A stretch of 64,000 nucleotides of DNA. Origin: a virus. Below are positions 47,418 through 54,511 of the stretch, in pieces (position 1 is the first letter of the stretch; each line of letters starts with the position of its first letter). The notes below the pieces were generated by a model. It searched no databases. It saw only the letters and a program-made list of their open reading frames with translations, and was not told the DNA's origin. The stretch is taken from IMG/VR virus record IMGVR_UViG_3300020470_006081, positions 1 through 64,000 of that record; one strand, written 5' to 3'. A program made the translations under genes and the position numbers.

Positions 47418-47681
47418 TCACTGCTCTTCTAAACCTTTTTTACCTCTATTAGCATCATCTTCTTTTTGTTCACCATGCTCATCATCGCGCTTATGGCCAT
47501 CTTGTTCTCCAATTATTTCTTCTCGTAATAAATTGCGAACAATTGTATTACCAAATTTCATATCATAAACACCGATATCGCCATTCTCATTCAATGAATG
47601 CCAAAGTACCTTGCCGACAGCATCTTTGTCGGAGATTCCATATCTTTCTTGAAGGTCTGAACTCAGACGCCCTTCCTTCAT
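47418..47681 (-). CDS. Small hypothetical protein, separated from upstream ORF by one in-frame TGA
   Basis: 87 residues. The ATG directly follows the TGA of the 37-aa leader-type ORF and is in the same frame, so the two could be one gene broken by a stop. The body contains KEGRLSSDLQERYGISDKDA and VGKVLWHSLNENGDIGVYDM, followed by an acidic, polar end (EQDGHKRDDEHGEQKEDD). No family recognised. No good ribosome site precedes its ATG, so it may depend on reinitiation, readthrough or be a remnant. Confidence 0.5.
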   Translation of the reverse strand: MKEGRLSSDLQERYGISDKDAVGKVLWHSLNENGDIGVYDMKFGNTIVRNLLREEIIGEQDGHKRDDEHGEQKEDDANRGKKGLEEQ

Positions 47682-47795
47682 TCACTTGTGGTTGATCTTC
47701 TCTAATTCACCTTCAAGTTCTTTTTTTCTTTTTTTATCAGCGTCAGTTAATTCTTCATTAACAAAACTTCTAAAATTTTCAAATAATTTTTTCAT
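47682..47795 (-). CDS. Short leader-type ORF (37 aa), perhaps first half of an interrupted gene
   Basis: Not long enough for automatic calling. ATG at 47793-47795 with AAGGAG seven bases upstream; product starts MKKLFENFRSFVNEELTDAD and ends at TGA 47682-47684. This is the LFENWRKYLNE-type leader found at the start of several neighbours. The frame continues beyond the TGA into the 87-aa gene. It may be a functional peptide carrying only the leader, or the 5' part of one protein with a premature stop. Confidence 0.5.
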   Translation of the reverse strand: MKKLFENFRSFVNEELTDADKKRKKELEGELEKINHK

Positions 47796-47815
47796 TTTTT
47801 TACTCCTTAAGGACT

Positions 47816-48091
47816 TTATTCAACTTCTTCTTCTAAACTACCCCAACTCCATCCTTCATCATCAGCCTCTAAAGACTGTTTCAGGCCGGGGTCTTCTAAA
47901 GCTTTTTTTAGTCTTCTTTCTTCTTGTTCTCTACGTTTTCTTTCTTCTGTTTCTTTTTCTAGTTTTTGCAAGTGTCTTTCCATAGCACTAGTAATTTTTG
48001 GACTGAGAATTATTTCACGTGACTGTTCATTTAAGATTTTATTTAATTCTTCTTTAATAATTCGTTTTAATTGTAATTTTGTTATTTTCAT
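47816..48091 (-). CDS. Leader-type acidic protein (KITK class)
   Basis: 91 residues beginning MKITKLQLKRIIKEELNKIL then NEQ. This is the second leader class of the cluster: a short amphipathic helix followed by a glutamate-rich V/I-L-x-E site. The body is charged and coiled (KLEKETEERKRREQEERRLK), acidic at the end. Likely capsid-internal or virion-associated by analogy with its neighbours, which is inference. No domain recognised. Confidence 0.6.
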   Translation of the reverse strand: MKITKLQLKRIIKEELNKILNEQSREIILSPKITSAMERHLQKLEKETEERKRREQEERRLKKALEDPGLKQSLEADDEGWSWGSLEEEVE

Positions 48092-48103
48092 AAAATTGAC
48101 TCT

Positions 48104-48511
48104 TTAGTAAATATTACCTAACTTTTCTTTAATTCCTTTTATTATGTCTCCAGGCTTAACATTATTTTGATCAAACCATCCTTGATTCATTTCTAAGGCA
48201 TATTGAGCTGGTCCCATTGACTTAATTGGCGACATACTATGTGGAGTCATATCTTCTATGTTTAAAATAGAGCCGTCACTATTAGCATATGCAATTGATA
48301 ATGGAATTTGTGTATTTTTCATCCAAAAAGATCGATCTTTCTGGTCCGGAAAACAAAAAAGCATGCCTGAATTATTATCTAAATTTTTTCTGTGCATCAA
48401 ACCTTTTTTTATACTATCAGGGCTGTGAGATATTTCAACATTAATTGGCATCCCATTAATTGATATAGTTTCATTTAAAAACATACGCCAACTTTCAAAT
48501 AGTGTTTTCAT
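48104..48511 (-). CDS. DUF192-family protein with N-terminal virion leader
   Basis: 135 residues. Residues 1-14 are MKTLFESWRMFLNE, the LFENWRKYLNE leader. From residue 17 on the sequence follows the DUF192 pattern: GLMHRKNLDNNSGMLFCFPD, RSFWMKNTQIPLSIAYANSD, ALEMNQGWFDQN. DUF192 is a small beta-barrel family, often exported, of unclear function. Here it lacks a signal peptide and has the leader instead. It overlaps the next gene by one base (TAATG). Confidence 0.82.
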   Translation of the reverse strand: MKTLFESWRMFLNETISINGMPINVEISHSPDSIKKGLMHRKNLDNNSGMLFCFPDQKDRSFWMKNTQIPLSIAYANSDGSILNIEDMTPHSMSPIKSMGPAQYALEMNQGWFDQNNVKPGDIIKGIKEKLGNIY

Positions 48512-48861
48512 TATTCTTCAGCCCAATCTCTACATGCTTGACCTTTTGGAGTATTTGATTTAGCCCCCGCACAGCCATGTCTAGCTTTAAAAGATTTCTT
48601 TCTTTTTGTGTTGCCAGATTTTCCAGTAACACGTACGCCTTTCTGACCCCAGTGAATTCTTTTGTAACCTTTTCCATTTTTTTTAACACACTTCATCCAC
48701 TTTTTACCTTTAGAAGTAGAAGATGCTTTTTTTGTTGGTCCAGTACATCTACTAGATTTTTTCTTTTTCTCTTCTAGAGAATCTTCTTGTAAATCTTCCT
48801 CAAGAACAGCTGCTAATTCTTCTTTGATAATTTGTTGTAATTGTGATCTTGTAATTTTCAT
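48511..48861 (-). CDS. Leader-type basic protein with lysine-rich Cys-containing body
   Basis: 116 residues beginning MKITRSQLQQIIKEELAAVL then EED. The body is strongly basic (KKASSTSKGKKWMKCVKKNG, KGYKRIHWGQKGVRVTGKSG) with a later KSFKARHGCAGAKSN stretch. The segment with KGVRVTG...KSFKARH resembles the C-terminus of the 208-aa gene at 52290 (QQGVKTNQTAGQRKAFKSRH), suggesting a shared small domain. Basic composition fits DNA condensation or internal-head role. Last base overlaps the DUF192 start. Confidence 0.65.
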   Translation of the reverse strand: MKITRSQLQQIIKEELAAVLEEDLQEDSLEEKKKKSSRCTGPTKKASSTSKGKKWMKCVKKNGKGYKRIHWGQKGVRVTGKSGNTKRKKSFKARHGCAGAKSNTPKGQACRDWAEE

Positions 48862-49088
48862 TTCTTTTTTGATAAATCCTGAGTTTTTGTTTGAAGAATA
48901 TTTGATTTAATAATAAATCTTAATATTCTTTTTAGTTCAGAGTCTTTAATGTTTTTATCTTTTGCTACTTTTTTAAGATAATTTAAATCTTTTTTTGATA
49001 AACCATGGCCCTCGTCTAGACGGCGATCTCTGTAATTCTTTAGTTCTTCTTTGATAATTTGCTCTAATTGTAATTTTGTAATTTTCAT
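48858..49088 (-). CDS. Leader-type small helical protein
   Basis: 76 residues beginning MKITKLQLEQIIKEELKNYR then DRRLDEGHG. The leader is the same as in its neighbours and the LDE|G motif sits at the expected cleavage position. The rest is basic and helical (KDLNYLKKVAKDKNIKDSEL, RFIIKSNIL). Overlaps its neighbours by four bases on one side. No domain recognised. Confidence 0.6.
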   Translation of the reverse strand: MKITKLQLEQIIKEELKNYRDRRLDEGHGLSKKDLNYLKKVAKDKNIKDSELKRILRFIIKSNILQTKTQDLSKKK

Positions 49089-49091
49089 ATC

Positions 49092-50066
49092 TTAAGATCT
49101 CTTTTTTGGCTTTGTACTAACATTTTTAGCTTTGCCTTTCCGATCCGGATTAGGATCTTCTTTGCGTTTTCTACGCGCTGCGCTTTCTTTTTCAGCTTTA
49201 GTCATGGTAGCAGCTTTTTCTGGTGACGCACATTTTGGTTTTGTTGTTTGCCCGGGCTGTCTTGCGCAGGGCTTTCCATCATACTTGCCGCCAATCTGTT
49301 CCCAGCCTTTTTGTCCATCACCATCTGCATCATCAAACCATGAACGTAAATTCTCTTCCTCTAACTCTTGTTTTAATAAGCCTTCTTTTGGTACGCAATT
49401 AGGCACCATTCGTCCGCCTTTTTTCTTCATACCAACTTGTTTGTGGGTATCCCAACATGCTTCATCTAATACATTTTGTATTTCTTCTCTAATAATATCT
49501 TCTAGTGATAGAGATTCGTTCTTCCGTTTCTTCTTCTTTTTGCCACCAGTACCCCAGTTTTTAGCGCCTTTATTACGACATTTTACAAGAGCACCAGATG
49601 CATATGCGGATGGCCAAACTTTGTATCTTGCTTTGACTTTATAATAACAAGCATCTCTTTTTTTTGCTTTCTTTTTTTTCTTCTTGCGTTTTTTACGTTT
49701 ACGTTTTTCGTCAAGCGTTTCTTCCTGTGCTTCTAGAAAAATCTCAATACCTTCAGCAATTTCTTCTTTTGTAATGTTTATCTCTTTGCCATCAGCTGCA
49801 ATGATATCTTTATGGTCATGAACTCCAATATCATTACTACCTTCAATAAATTCATCAATAAAAGCATCTAGATCAAAACCATCGGGAAGTTCAACACCTT
49901 GTTTTTTTAAAAAAGGCTCAAGCTCTTCTGGATCTTTTAACATTTTACGACCAATAGCACCACCTTCTTTAGCGATTAGATCTCTGGCCGCAGTCTCAAC
50001 TTCTTTTTTAGAAGCTTCTTTATCTTCGTTTATGTATTTTCGCCAGTTTTCAAATAATAATTTCAT
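49092..50066 (-). CDS. Leader-type modular basic protein with tandem second leader
   Basis: 324 residues: leader MKLLFENWRKYINEDKEA; an acidic middle; a lysine block (KRKRKKRKKKKKKAKK); a compact module ACYYKVKARYKVWPSAYASG then ALVKCRNKGAKNWG, found in several phage virion proteins (probably DUF6321, from memory); an internal leader-like segment LEDIIREEIQNVLDEA; the widespread QVGMKKKGGRMVPNCVP; and a C-terminal GGKYDGKPCARQPGQTT...KPKCASPEKA, probably DUF5872. It looks like two leader proteins joined end to end. Likely virion-internal. Confidence 0.7.
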   Translation of the reverse strand: MKLLFENWRKYINEDKEASKKEVETAARDLIAKEGGAIGRKMLKDPEELEPFLKKQGVELPDGFDLDAFIDEFIEGSNDIGVHDHKDIIAADGKEINITKEEIAEGIEIFLEAQEETLDEKRKRKKRKKKKKKAKKRDACYYKVKARYKVWPSAYASGALVKCRNKGAKNWGTGGKKKKKRKNESLSLEDIIREEIQNVLDEACWDTHKQVGMKKKGGRMVPNCVPKEGLLKQELEEENLRSWFDDADGDGQKGWEQIGGKYDGKPCARQPGQTTKPKCASPEKAATMTKAEKESAARRKRKEDPNPDRKGKAKNVSTKPKKRS

Positions 50067-50221
50067 TTACTATTTTTCCTTGCTATTCTCTTTATTTGTT
50101 TTTGTAGTTTTGTAACTTCTTGTTCTAGACTATCAAGTCTAATTTGTGTTGTATAATAAAAACCACTCAATGTAGCTGTTATTGTTAGTAAAGTAATTAG
50201 TGTTTTTATGTCAAGTTTCAT
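50063..50221 (-). CDS. 52-aa membrane/coiled-coil peptide
   Basis: Too short for automatic calling. ATG at 50219-50221, AAAGG upstream and a T run, TGA overlapping the next start. One transmembrane segment (IKTLITLLTITATLSGFYYT) and a short coiled coil (RLDSLEQEVTKLQKQIKRIA). The 79-aa product at 63113 has the same membrane-plus-coiled-coil plan. A spanin-like or small membrane structural function is possible. Evidence: position, start, stop coupling and composition. Confidence 0.55.
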   Translation of the reverse strand: MKLDIKTLITLLTITATLSGFYYTTQIRLDSLEQEVTKLQKQIKRIARKNSK

Positions 50222-50232
50222 AAAAAAAACCT

Positions 50233-50268
50233 TTAAAATATAATCCAGTTTTCAAATAGTTTCTGCAT
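50233..50268 (-). pseudogene. Truncated leader remnant (11 codons)
   Basis: The frame reads MQKLFENWIIF then TAA. Its first eight codons match the start of the 190-aa gene 0.6 kb upstream in transcription (MQKLFENWRKYLNE), and the DNA around it is a near-perfect copy of that gene's start (see the direct repeat). It looks like a leftover of duplication or recombination at the leader. No gene follows it in this frame. Confidence 0.6.
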
Positions 50269-50280
50269 ATTATTAAATAG
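50245..50280. repeat. Direct repeat copy A (36 bp)
   Basis: Plus-strand sequence from 50245, CCAGTTTTCAAATAGTTTCT onward, recurs at 50830 with a single mismatch over 36 bases. It covers the first codons and 5' leader DNA of the MQKLFENW-type start. One copy is active (gene 50281-50853) and one is truncated. The repeats flank the 190-aa gene exactly, as recombination sites for gene exchange would. Confidence 0.85.
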
Positions 50281-50853
50281 TTAGTTTGATTCTAAATCAG
50301 GAGAGGTAACTGTTCTTTGATCGTAATTGGCTGATATAAAGTCTCGCAGAAGTTTATTAATATTAACATTCTGTAAAAGCGTCTCATCAGGAAGTTGCTT
50401 TAAACGATCAGATATAGTGTTCAAGAAATTATTCTCTACATCATTTGCAACGATCGCTGATATCTCTGGATCTATTTGTAGTTGATCTAAACCAGTGCCA
50501 GTAATTTTTTCATCTGGTAATTTATATGCTTTTACAATTAATTCTCCTACAGATGCTACTTGTGCAAGAGGAAATCCTAGTGCACTACCCAACGCTGTAA
50601 AAAATCCCCCTTTAGCAGCACCCGCAGCTGCTTGCTGTATTTCAGAAGATGCTTGCTGTTTTCTTTTTGCAGTTTTTGCTTTATTGATGATTCTTCTTAA
50701 ATCACCGATTGTACGTACATTTAAATTACCTTGAACCGGCTCGCTCTCGATAGAATTTGGATGTATAGAAGTTTCTGCTTCGTCTGGCAATCCATCATTA
50801 TCTATATCTGCTTCGTTTAGGTATTTTCGCCAATTTTCAAATAGTTTCTGCAT
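50281..50853 (-). CDS. Leader-type protein with Ca-loop-like motif
   Basis: 190 residues, ATG 50851-50853. MQKLFENWRKYLNEADIDND with DIDNDGLPDEAE, a D-x-D-x-D-G loop of the kind that binds calcium, then a hydrophobic part (AAAGAAKGGFFTALGSALGF) that could insert in a membrane, then a helical C-terminus (NTISDRLKQLPDETLLQNVN). L-N-E|A fits the T4 prohead-protease site. The gene lies between the two copies of the 36-bp repeat. Function unknown. Confidence 0.65.
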   Translation of the reverse strand: MQKLFENWRKYLNEADIDNDGLPDEAETSIHPNSIESEPVQGNLNVRTIGDLRRIINKAKTAKRKQQASSEIQQAAAGAAKGGFFTALGSALGFPLAQVASVGELIVKAYKLPDEKITGTGLDQLQIDPEISAIVANDVENNFLNTISDRLKQLPDETLLQNVNINKLLRDFISANYDQRTVTSPDLESN

Positions 50854-50865
50854 ATTATTAAATAG
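50830..50865. repeat. Direct repeat copy B (36 bp)
   Basis: Second copy of the 36-bp repeat, differing from copy A at one base. Here it contains the intact MQKLFENW start of the 190-aa gene and its upstream 5' region. Together with copy A it forms the flanks of a 585-base unit. Confidence 0.85.
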
Positions 50866-50867
50866 AA

Positions 50868-52136
50868 CTAAGAATTAGAAAATGGAGTAGGATCCCAAAT
50901 TGGATAAGCTGTTGTGTCTCCAGAAATAGCAGCAAAAGTTGCGTGATTGCCATTTCCGGAATGATCTGTAACAGTAGTTCCGGTGCCTTCATTAAATTTC
51001 CAATACCCTACAAGACCACTTTGGTTTCTAAGATCAAATTTTCTTCGTGTTCGTGGTCTGTTTGGGCCATTAGTATCATACACAGTTTTAACCCAGTCAG
51101 CATCTTTTGCTGTATTAAAAATAGCTACTTCACTAAGAGCACAAGCCCAGCCATTGTTGTAGCTATCGACATTATTCCTTGCCCCAAAATACATACCACC
51201 AGTCGAGCCGCCTGTAGCATCCCAATTGAAAGTGTTTGTGTGACGAAGCACACCGTTTACATATATCTTACGATCCGCACCAGAAGATGTATCTGAACGG
51301 TCGTCATACGTTACTGCTATATGATACCAAGTGCCATCTGTTTTTAGATTCCAGTATTCACCTTCCTGAACTAACAATGATTCTTCCACCGGGGTGTCCA
51401 TGTTAACCCACGCTGTTGTTGTTTTATTTTTACCAATACCGAAGTATGATTGACGTTTTCTAAGTATGCCAAACACAAATCGTTGATTATTGTTATGTCT
51501 TCTACCAAATGCAAACATACTATTTCCTACTTCATCCGGCCTAAGCCAATAAGAAACAGTAAATCCTAAATTAAGATTATAATCATCAGGATTAAAGTCA
51601 GTTGTTGCATAGCTCCGCGACGCGTCACCGGTATTTCCGCTAAATACTAAGACATCACTTGGAGTTCTTCCCCTCTCACGCGTACCGTGGCGTCGTTTTG
51701 CCATTAGGTTGTCGTGTTTGAACATTTCCATCGCGCGATCATAATCTAATTCAGCTAATCTTTGGTTGAGAGGATCAGATAACCAGGCATCCCAATCTAG
51801 ATTTTGAATAGAAGGCTCGCGATTTTGGATTATAATCCTTATTTCTTCAAGCTTATTGTTTTCTTGTTTTCGACGATCTAGCTGGCCTAATAAAGTATCA
51901 AGCTGTTCGTTCCATTTATCTTCAGCTAATTTTTCTTTTGCTTGAATATACTTTTGACGAAGACGTTCAGCTTCCTTTTGTTCTTGAAGAAGTCTTTTGC
52001 GTGTTGCAATCTCTTTTTTTTTACGAGCTTCGGCTTCCATTAAAGCAACTCGCTCTGCTTCTTTTTTAGCTTCTAGTTCAGCTTCGCGTTGCCATTTCTT
52101 TTGCCATTGTTTTTGCCGTCGCTTAATATATTCCAA
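50868..52136 (-). CDS. Coiled-coil plus LamG (concanavalin-A-like) protein
   Basis: 422 residues. TTG start (52134-52136) with GGAG six bases upstream. Residues 5-125 are a highly charged coiled coil (EAKKEAERVALMEAEARKKK). Residues about 160-420 form a LamG/jelly-roll: GFTVSYWLRP, TWYHIAVTYDDRS, KIYVNGVLRHT, LSEVAIFNTAKD, LVGYWKFNEGTGTTVTDHSG. Only the LFENW-type leader is missing. The coiled coil may trimerise or anchor the LamG head at a virion surface. It resembles the 1950-aa LamG protein in domain type. Confidence 0.78.
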   Translation of the reverse strand: MEYIKRRQKQWQKKWQREAELEAKKEAERVALMEAEARKKKEIATRKRLLQEQKEAERLRQKYIQAKEKLAEDKWNEQLDTLLGQLDRRKQENNKLEEIRIIIQNREPSIQNLDWDAWLSDPLNQRLAELDYDRAMEMFKHDNLMAKRRHGTRERGRTPSDVLVFSGNTGDASRSYATTDFNPDDYNLNLGFTVSYWLRPDEVGNSMFAFGRRHNNNQRFVFGILRKRQSYFGIGKNKTTTAWVNMDTPVEESLLVQEGEYWNLKTDGTWYHIAVTYDDRSDTSSGADRKIYVNGVLRHTNTFNWDATGGSTGGMYFGARNNVDSYNNGWACALSEVAIFNTAKDADWVKTVYDTNGPNRPRTRRKFDLRNQSGLVGYWKFNEGTGTTVTDHSGNGNHATFAAISGDTTAYPIWDPTPFSNS

Positions 52137-52160
52137 AGTTTACTCCGTATATTTTCTTGC

Positions 52161-52262
52161 TTAGCAAGCTCCGGAACAACAAGCACATGTACAACATCCA
52201 CAACAACAGCAGCAATGACTGCCATTAAATAGATTTGCTAATTTTTGTAATAATAATTTCAT
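52161..52262 (-). CDS. 33-aa cysteine-rich peptide with LFENW-like start
   Basis: Short frame (ATG 52260-52262, GGGAG upstream, TAA 52161-52163). MKLLLQKLANLFNGSH followed by CCCCCGCCTCACCSGAC: eleven cysteines among the last seventeen residues. The start resembles a shortened LFENW leader. Such a composition could bind zinc, copper or iron or form disulfides; in a reducing cytoplasm metal binding is more likely. The sequence is striking but functionally unassigned. Confidence 0.6.
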   Translation of the reverse strand: MKLLLQKLANLFNGSHCCCCCGCCTCACCSGAC

Positions 52263-52289
52263 AATTTTATCTCCCAGATTTATTTTGTA

Positions 52290-52916
52290 TTAAGATCCTT
52301 TTACCCATTTCTCATTATCTTTATCTTTTGTGTCTTTTGCGCTCCATTTTACTTTGTCAGCCCAATATGCTGCTGACATTTTTCCCTTTGCAATATTTTT
52401 TGCATGCCGACTTTTAAATGCTTTGCGCTGACCGGCTGTTTGATTAGTCTTAACACCTTGCTGGCCAAATCTAATTATTTTTTCTTCTCCACCTTCACAA
52501 GCTTTTACAATATGGGATTTTGTAGGATGACTTGGTGTTCTTTTGGGCTTGTTGCAGGGCATATTTTTTTTATCAATTTCTTCTTGTAAGTTAATTTGAT
52601 TATCAGGCCGATCAGCAAATTTACGATCTGCGATTGTTTCGTAATCATCATCATACCAATCACTTCCTTGCCTATCTTTGCCTCTCATATAATTCATTAC
52701 AGAAGAAAGATAATCTAAAGATTTAGTTATTTTTGATTCAACCCATTCTTCAAGATTTTCCGAATCATCAAATTCTTGAGATATCATACCGGCCAACTCA
52801 GAAATTCTTTTAAGCTGCCCCTGCGCCATACTACCTTCGCCGCCATGTGCTTCATTAACAACATCAGCTAGTTCTTCTTTAATAAGTTGTTTTAATTGCG
52901 ACTTAGTAATTTTCAT
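52290..52916 (-). CDS. Leader-type protein with basic C-terminal module
   Basis: 208 residues beginning MKITKSQLKQLIKEELADVV then NEAHGG. The centre is acidic with a helical part (ELAGMISQEFDDSENLEEWV). The C-terminus (KIIRFGQQGVKTNQTAGQRK, then KSRHAKN and SAAYWADKVKW) resembles the body of the 116-aa gene at 48511, so the module appears twice in the cluster. Overlaps the next gene by four bases. Basic C-terminus again fits DNA-associated internal protein. Confidence 0.65.
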   Translation of the reverse strand: MKITKSQLKQLIKEELADVVNEAHGGEGSMAQGQLKRISELAGMISQEFDDSENLEEWVESKITKSLDYLSSVMNYMRGKDRQGSDWYDDDYETIADRKFADRPDNQINLQEEIDKKNMPCNKPKRTPSHPTKSHIVKACEGGEEKIIRFGQQGVKTNQTAGQRKAFKSRHAKNIAKGKMSAAYWADKVKWSAKDTKDKDNEKWVKGS

Positions 52917-53755
52917 TTTTTCATATACTTTTTAATTAATGCGGCTTCTTCTTTTTCAAATTTCTTAACATATTCTTCAAAAGTCTTTCTCATATTATCA
53001 GTACTAGCATTTCTTGCGCTGCGGGCAGCCTGCTCTCTTTTTCTTCTTACAGCTTCAATTTCTTTTTTAGCTTCAGGAGAAACCACTGCTGATGCTGGTC
53101 CACCGCCAACTCGCTCTACACCAGATTTGCCAAAAACTTCTCCTCTTTTCTCAAGGTCTTTTTTGGTTTGTAAAGCTTTCTTAATTAATTGTTGTATATT
53201 AGCAACTTGTTTTTTATCGCCTTTTTTCTTAGCTTTCTCCAAACTTACTCTTAAGTTTCGCAATGAGGCTTCATTAGCTTCAACATCAGCTGTCTCTGCA
53301 GCGCCTTTAGCTCCTGCCTTAGAACCTAAAATATCCATACTATGAATAGAAGTGCCTTTATCAACTCTTTGCTGGATTGCATTTTTTCTTCTAAGCTTGT
53401 CTTCAGGACTAAGATTTTTACTTGAGCCCATTGCTTTTGCTAAGCGAGATTTTTTTAATGATCTTAACTTTCTATAAGCTTTAGAAAATTCTTTTCTTGC
53501 TCGGCCGGCCGGAGAATCATCTTTTGGCATCTTATAAATGCTAGCATATTGACCACCAGATTTTTTAAGAAAAGGCCTTAGCTTCGTACGCGCTCTTGCA
53601 AAATCTCTTCTAGCAGCTTTCACAGTCTTTTGATATTTGATTTGAATAGGATCTAATTCTATGGGGTTTTCAAAAGATCCTTTTTCTTGTTCAGAAAGAA
53701 CTGCTTGTAGCTCTTCTTTGATTATCTGCTTAAGCTGTGTTTTCGAAAGTTTCAT
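52913..53755 (-). CDS. Leader-type lysine/arginine-rich helical protein
   Basis: 280 residues beginning MKLSKTQLKQIIKEELQAVL then SEQEKG. Almost all the remainder is charged helix: KTVKAARRDFARARTKLRPF, KLRSLKKSRLAKAMGSSKNL and a late KKEIEAVRRKREQAARSARN. No catalytic motif or membrane segment. A basic, coiled internal head or DNA-binding protein is a fair inference. Overlaps the 208-aa gene. Confidence 0.6.
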   Translation of the reverse strand: MKLSKTQLKQIIKEELQAVLSEQEKGSFENPIELDPIQIKYQKTVKAARRDFARARTKLRPFLKKSGGQYASIYKMPKDDSPAGRARKEFSKAYRKLRSLKKSRLAKAMGSSKNLSPEDKLRRKNAIQQRVDKGTSIHSMDILGSKAGAKGAAETADVEANEASLRNLRVSLEKAKKKGDKKQVANIQQLIKKALQTKKDLEKRGEVFGKSGVERVGGGPASAVVSPEAKKEIEAVRRKREQAARSARNASTDNMRKTFEEYVKKFEKEEAALIKKYMKK

Positions 53756-53758
53756 ACA

Positions 53759-54511
53759 TTAGTCCCTAAAGATTGTGCTAATTGGAGCAACGTCCATACC
53801 TAGCATGCATGCTTTTACAACAGCAGCTGCTTTGTTCTCACCATCGTCACGCAGCCAGTCAATAAGGTCACCAGATTCTGTATCTTTCTTACGTTCCAAA
53901 ACTTTATTGTAAGCTTTGTAAAGCGCTTTCATACATACACAATCTTGGTTCTTTTGAAGAATTCTATAAATTGCTTCTTCATCTGTACCCAAACCTTTCA
54001 TAGCATCATATAGTTCAAATGCGTCGTACATCACATCTTCATTCTCGCAGACTCCCTCCATATCTTCCTCGGGGCAAGGAATAGGATTCAAATCTGCGTC
54101 AAAGCAATCACCCACTTCTGCCTCTTCAGGCTCTGGCCCAGGTCCAGGTCCTGGACCAGGCTTGGGTTTAGGTTTGGGCTTGGGTTTACCTGGTTTAACA
54201 GTAAAGCCTTTGTTTGGATCTACAATTTTTGCTTTTCTGCCTCCAGCTCTTTGCTGCATGCCTGCAGCCCTAGCCATTGCCGCTTTTTTAATTGCCTCTT
54301 TGTTTCTTCCCTGGGCGGTAAATTCTTCTTCTTCCGCGCCGCCCAAATTATATCCCAATGAACTAACCTTTGTAGGATCTACAATTTTTGCTTTGTCACT
54401 AAGTTGGCCCGTTGGGTCCCACCATGGATCATCATCAAAAATCTGTTCGTTTAGAACATTTTCAATTTCTTCTTTAATAATTTGCCTAAGTTTTGATTTA
54501 GTAACTTTCAT
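53759..54511 (-). CDS. Leader-type protein with Pro-rich linker and annexin-like repeat
   Basis: 250 residues. MKVTKSKLRQIIKEEIENVL then NEQIF; an acidic region with two KAKIVDP motifs (KAKIVDPTKVSS and KAKIVDPNKGFT); a linker of alternating Pro-Lys and Pro-Gly (KPKPKPKPGPGPGPGPEP); and a C-terminal domain AFELYDAMKGLGTDEEAIYR then ILQKNQDC. The GLGTDE loop and following helices match the type II calcium-binding loop of an annexin repeat. A nearly identical domain ends the 565-aa protein at 55647. Annexin-like domains in phages are rare. Confidence 0.7.
   Translation of the reverse strand: MKVTKSKLRQIIKEEIENVLNEQIFDDDPWWDPTGQLSDKAKIVDPTKVSSLGYNLGGAEEEEFTAQGRNKEAIKKAAMARAAGMQQRAGGRKAKIVDPNKGFTVKPGKPKPKPKPKPGPGPGPGPEPEEAEVGDCFDADLNPIPCPEEDMEGVCENEDVMYDAFELYDAMKGLGTDEEAIYRILQKNQDCVCMKALYKAYNKVLERKKDTESGDLIDWLRDDGENKAAAVVKACMLGMDVAPISTIFRD

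Noticed and set aside
47682-47684. TGA read as tryptophan throughout (alternative code)
   Set aside because: Other genes such as purA end in TGA at sensible positions, and tryptophan is encoded by TGG everywhere.
47686-47985. Plus-strand frame rich in L, F and S
   Set aside because: It is the antisense of the K/E-rich leader genes; hydrophobic composition follows from that and there is no ribosome site.
54120-54182. Tandem repeat (GG/CC-rich) as a non-coding repeat
   Set aside because: It is in frame and encodes the Pro-Gly/Pro-Lys linker of the annexin-like protein.
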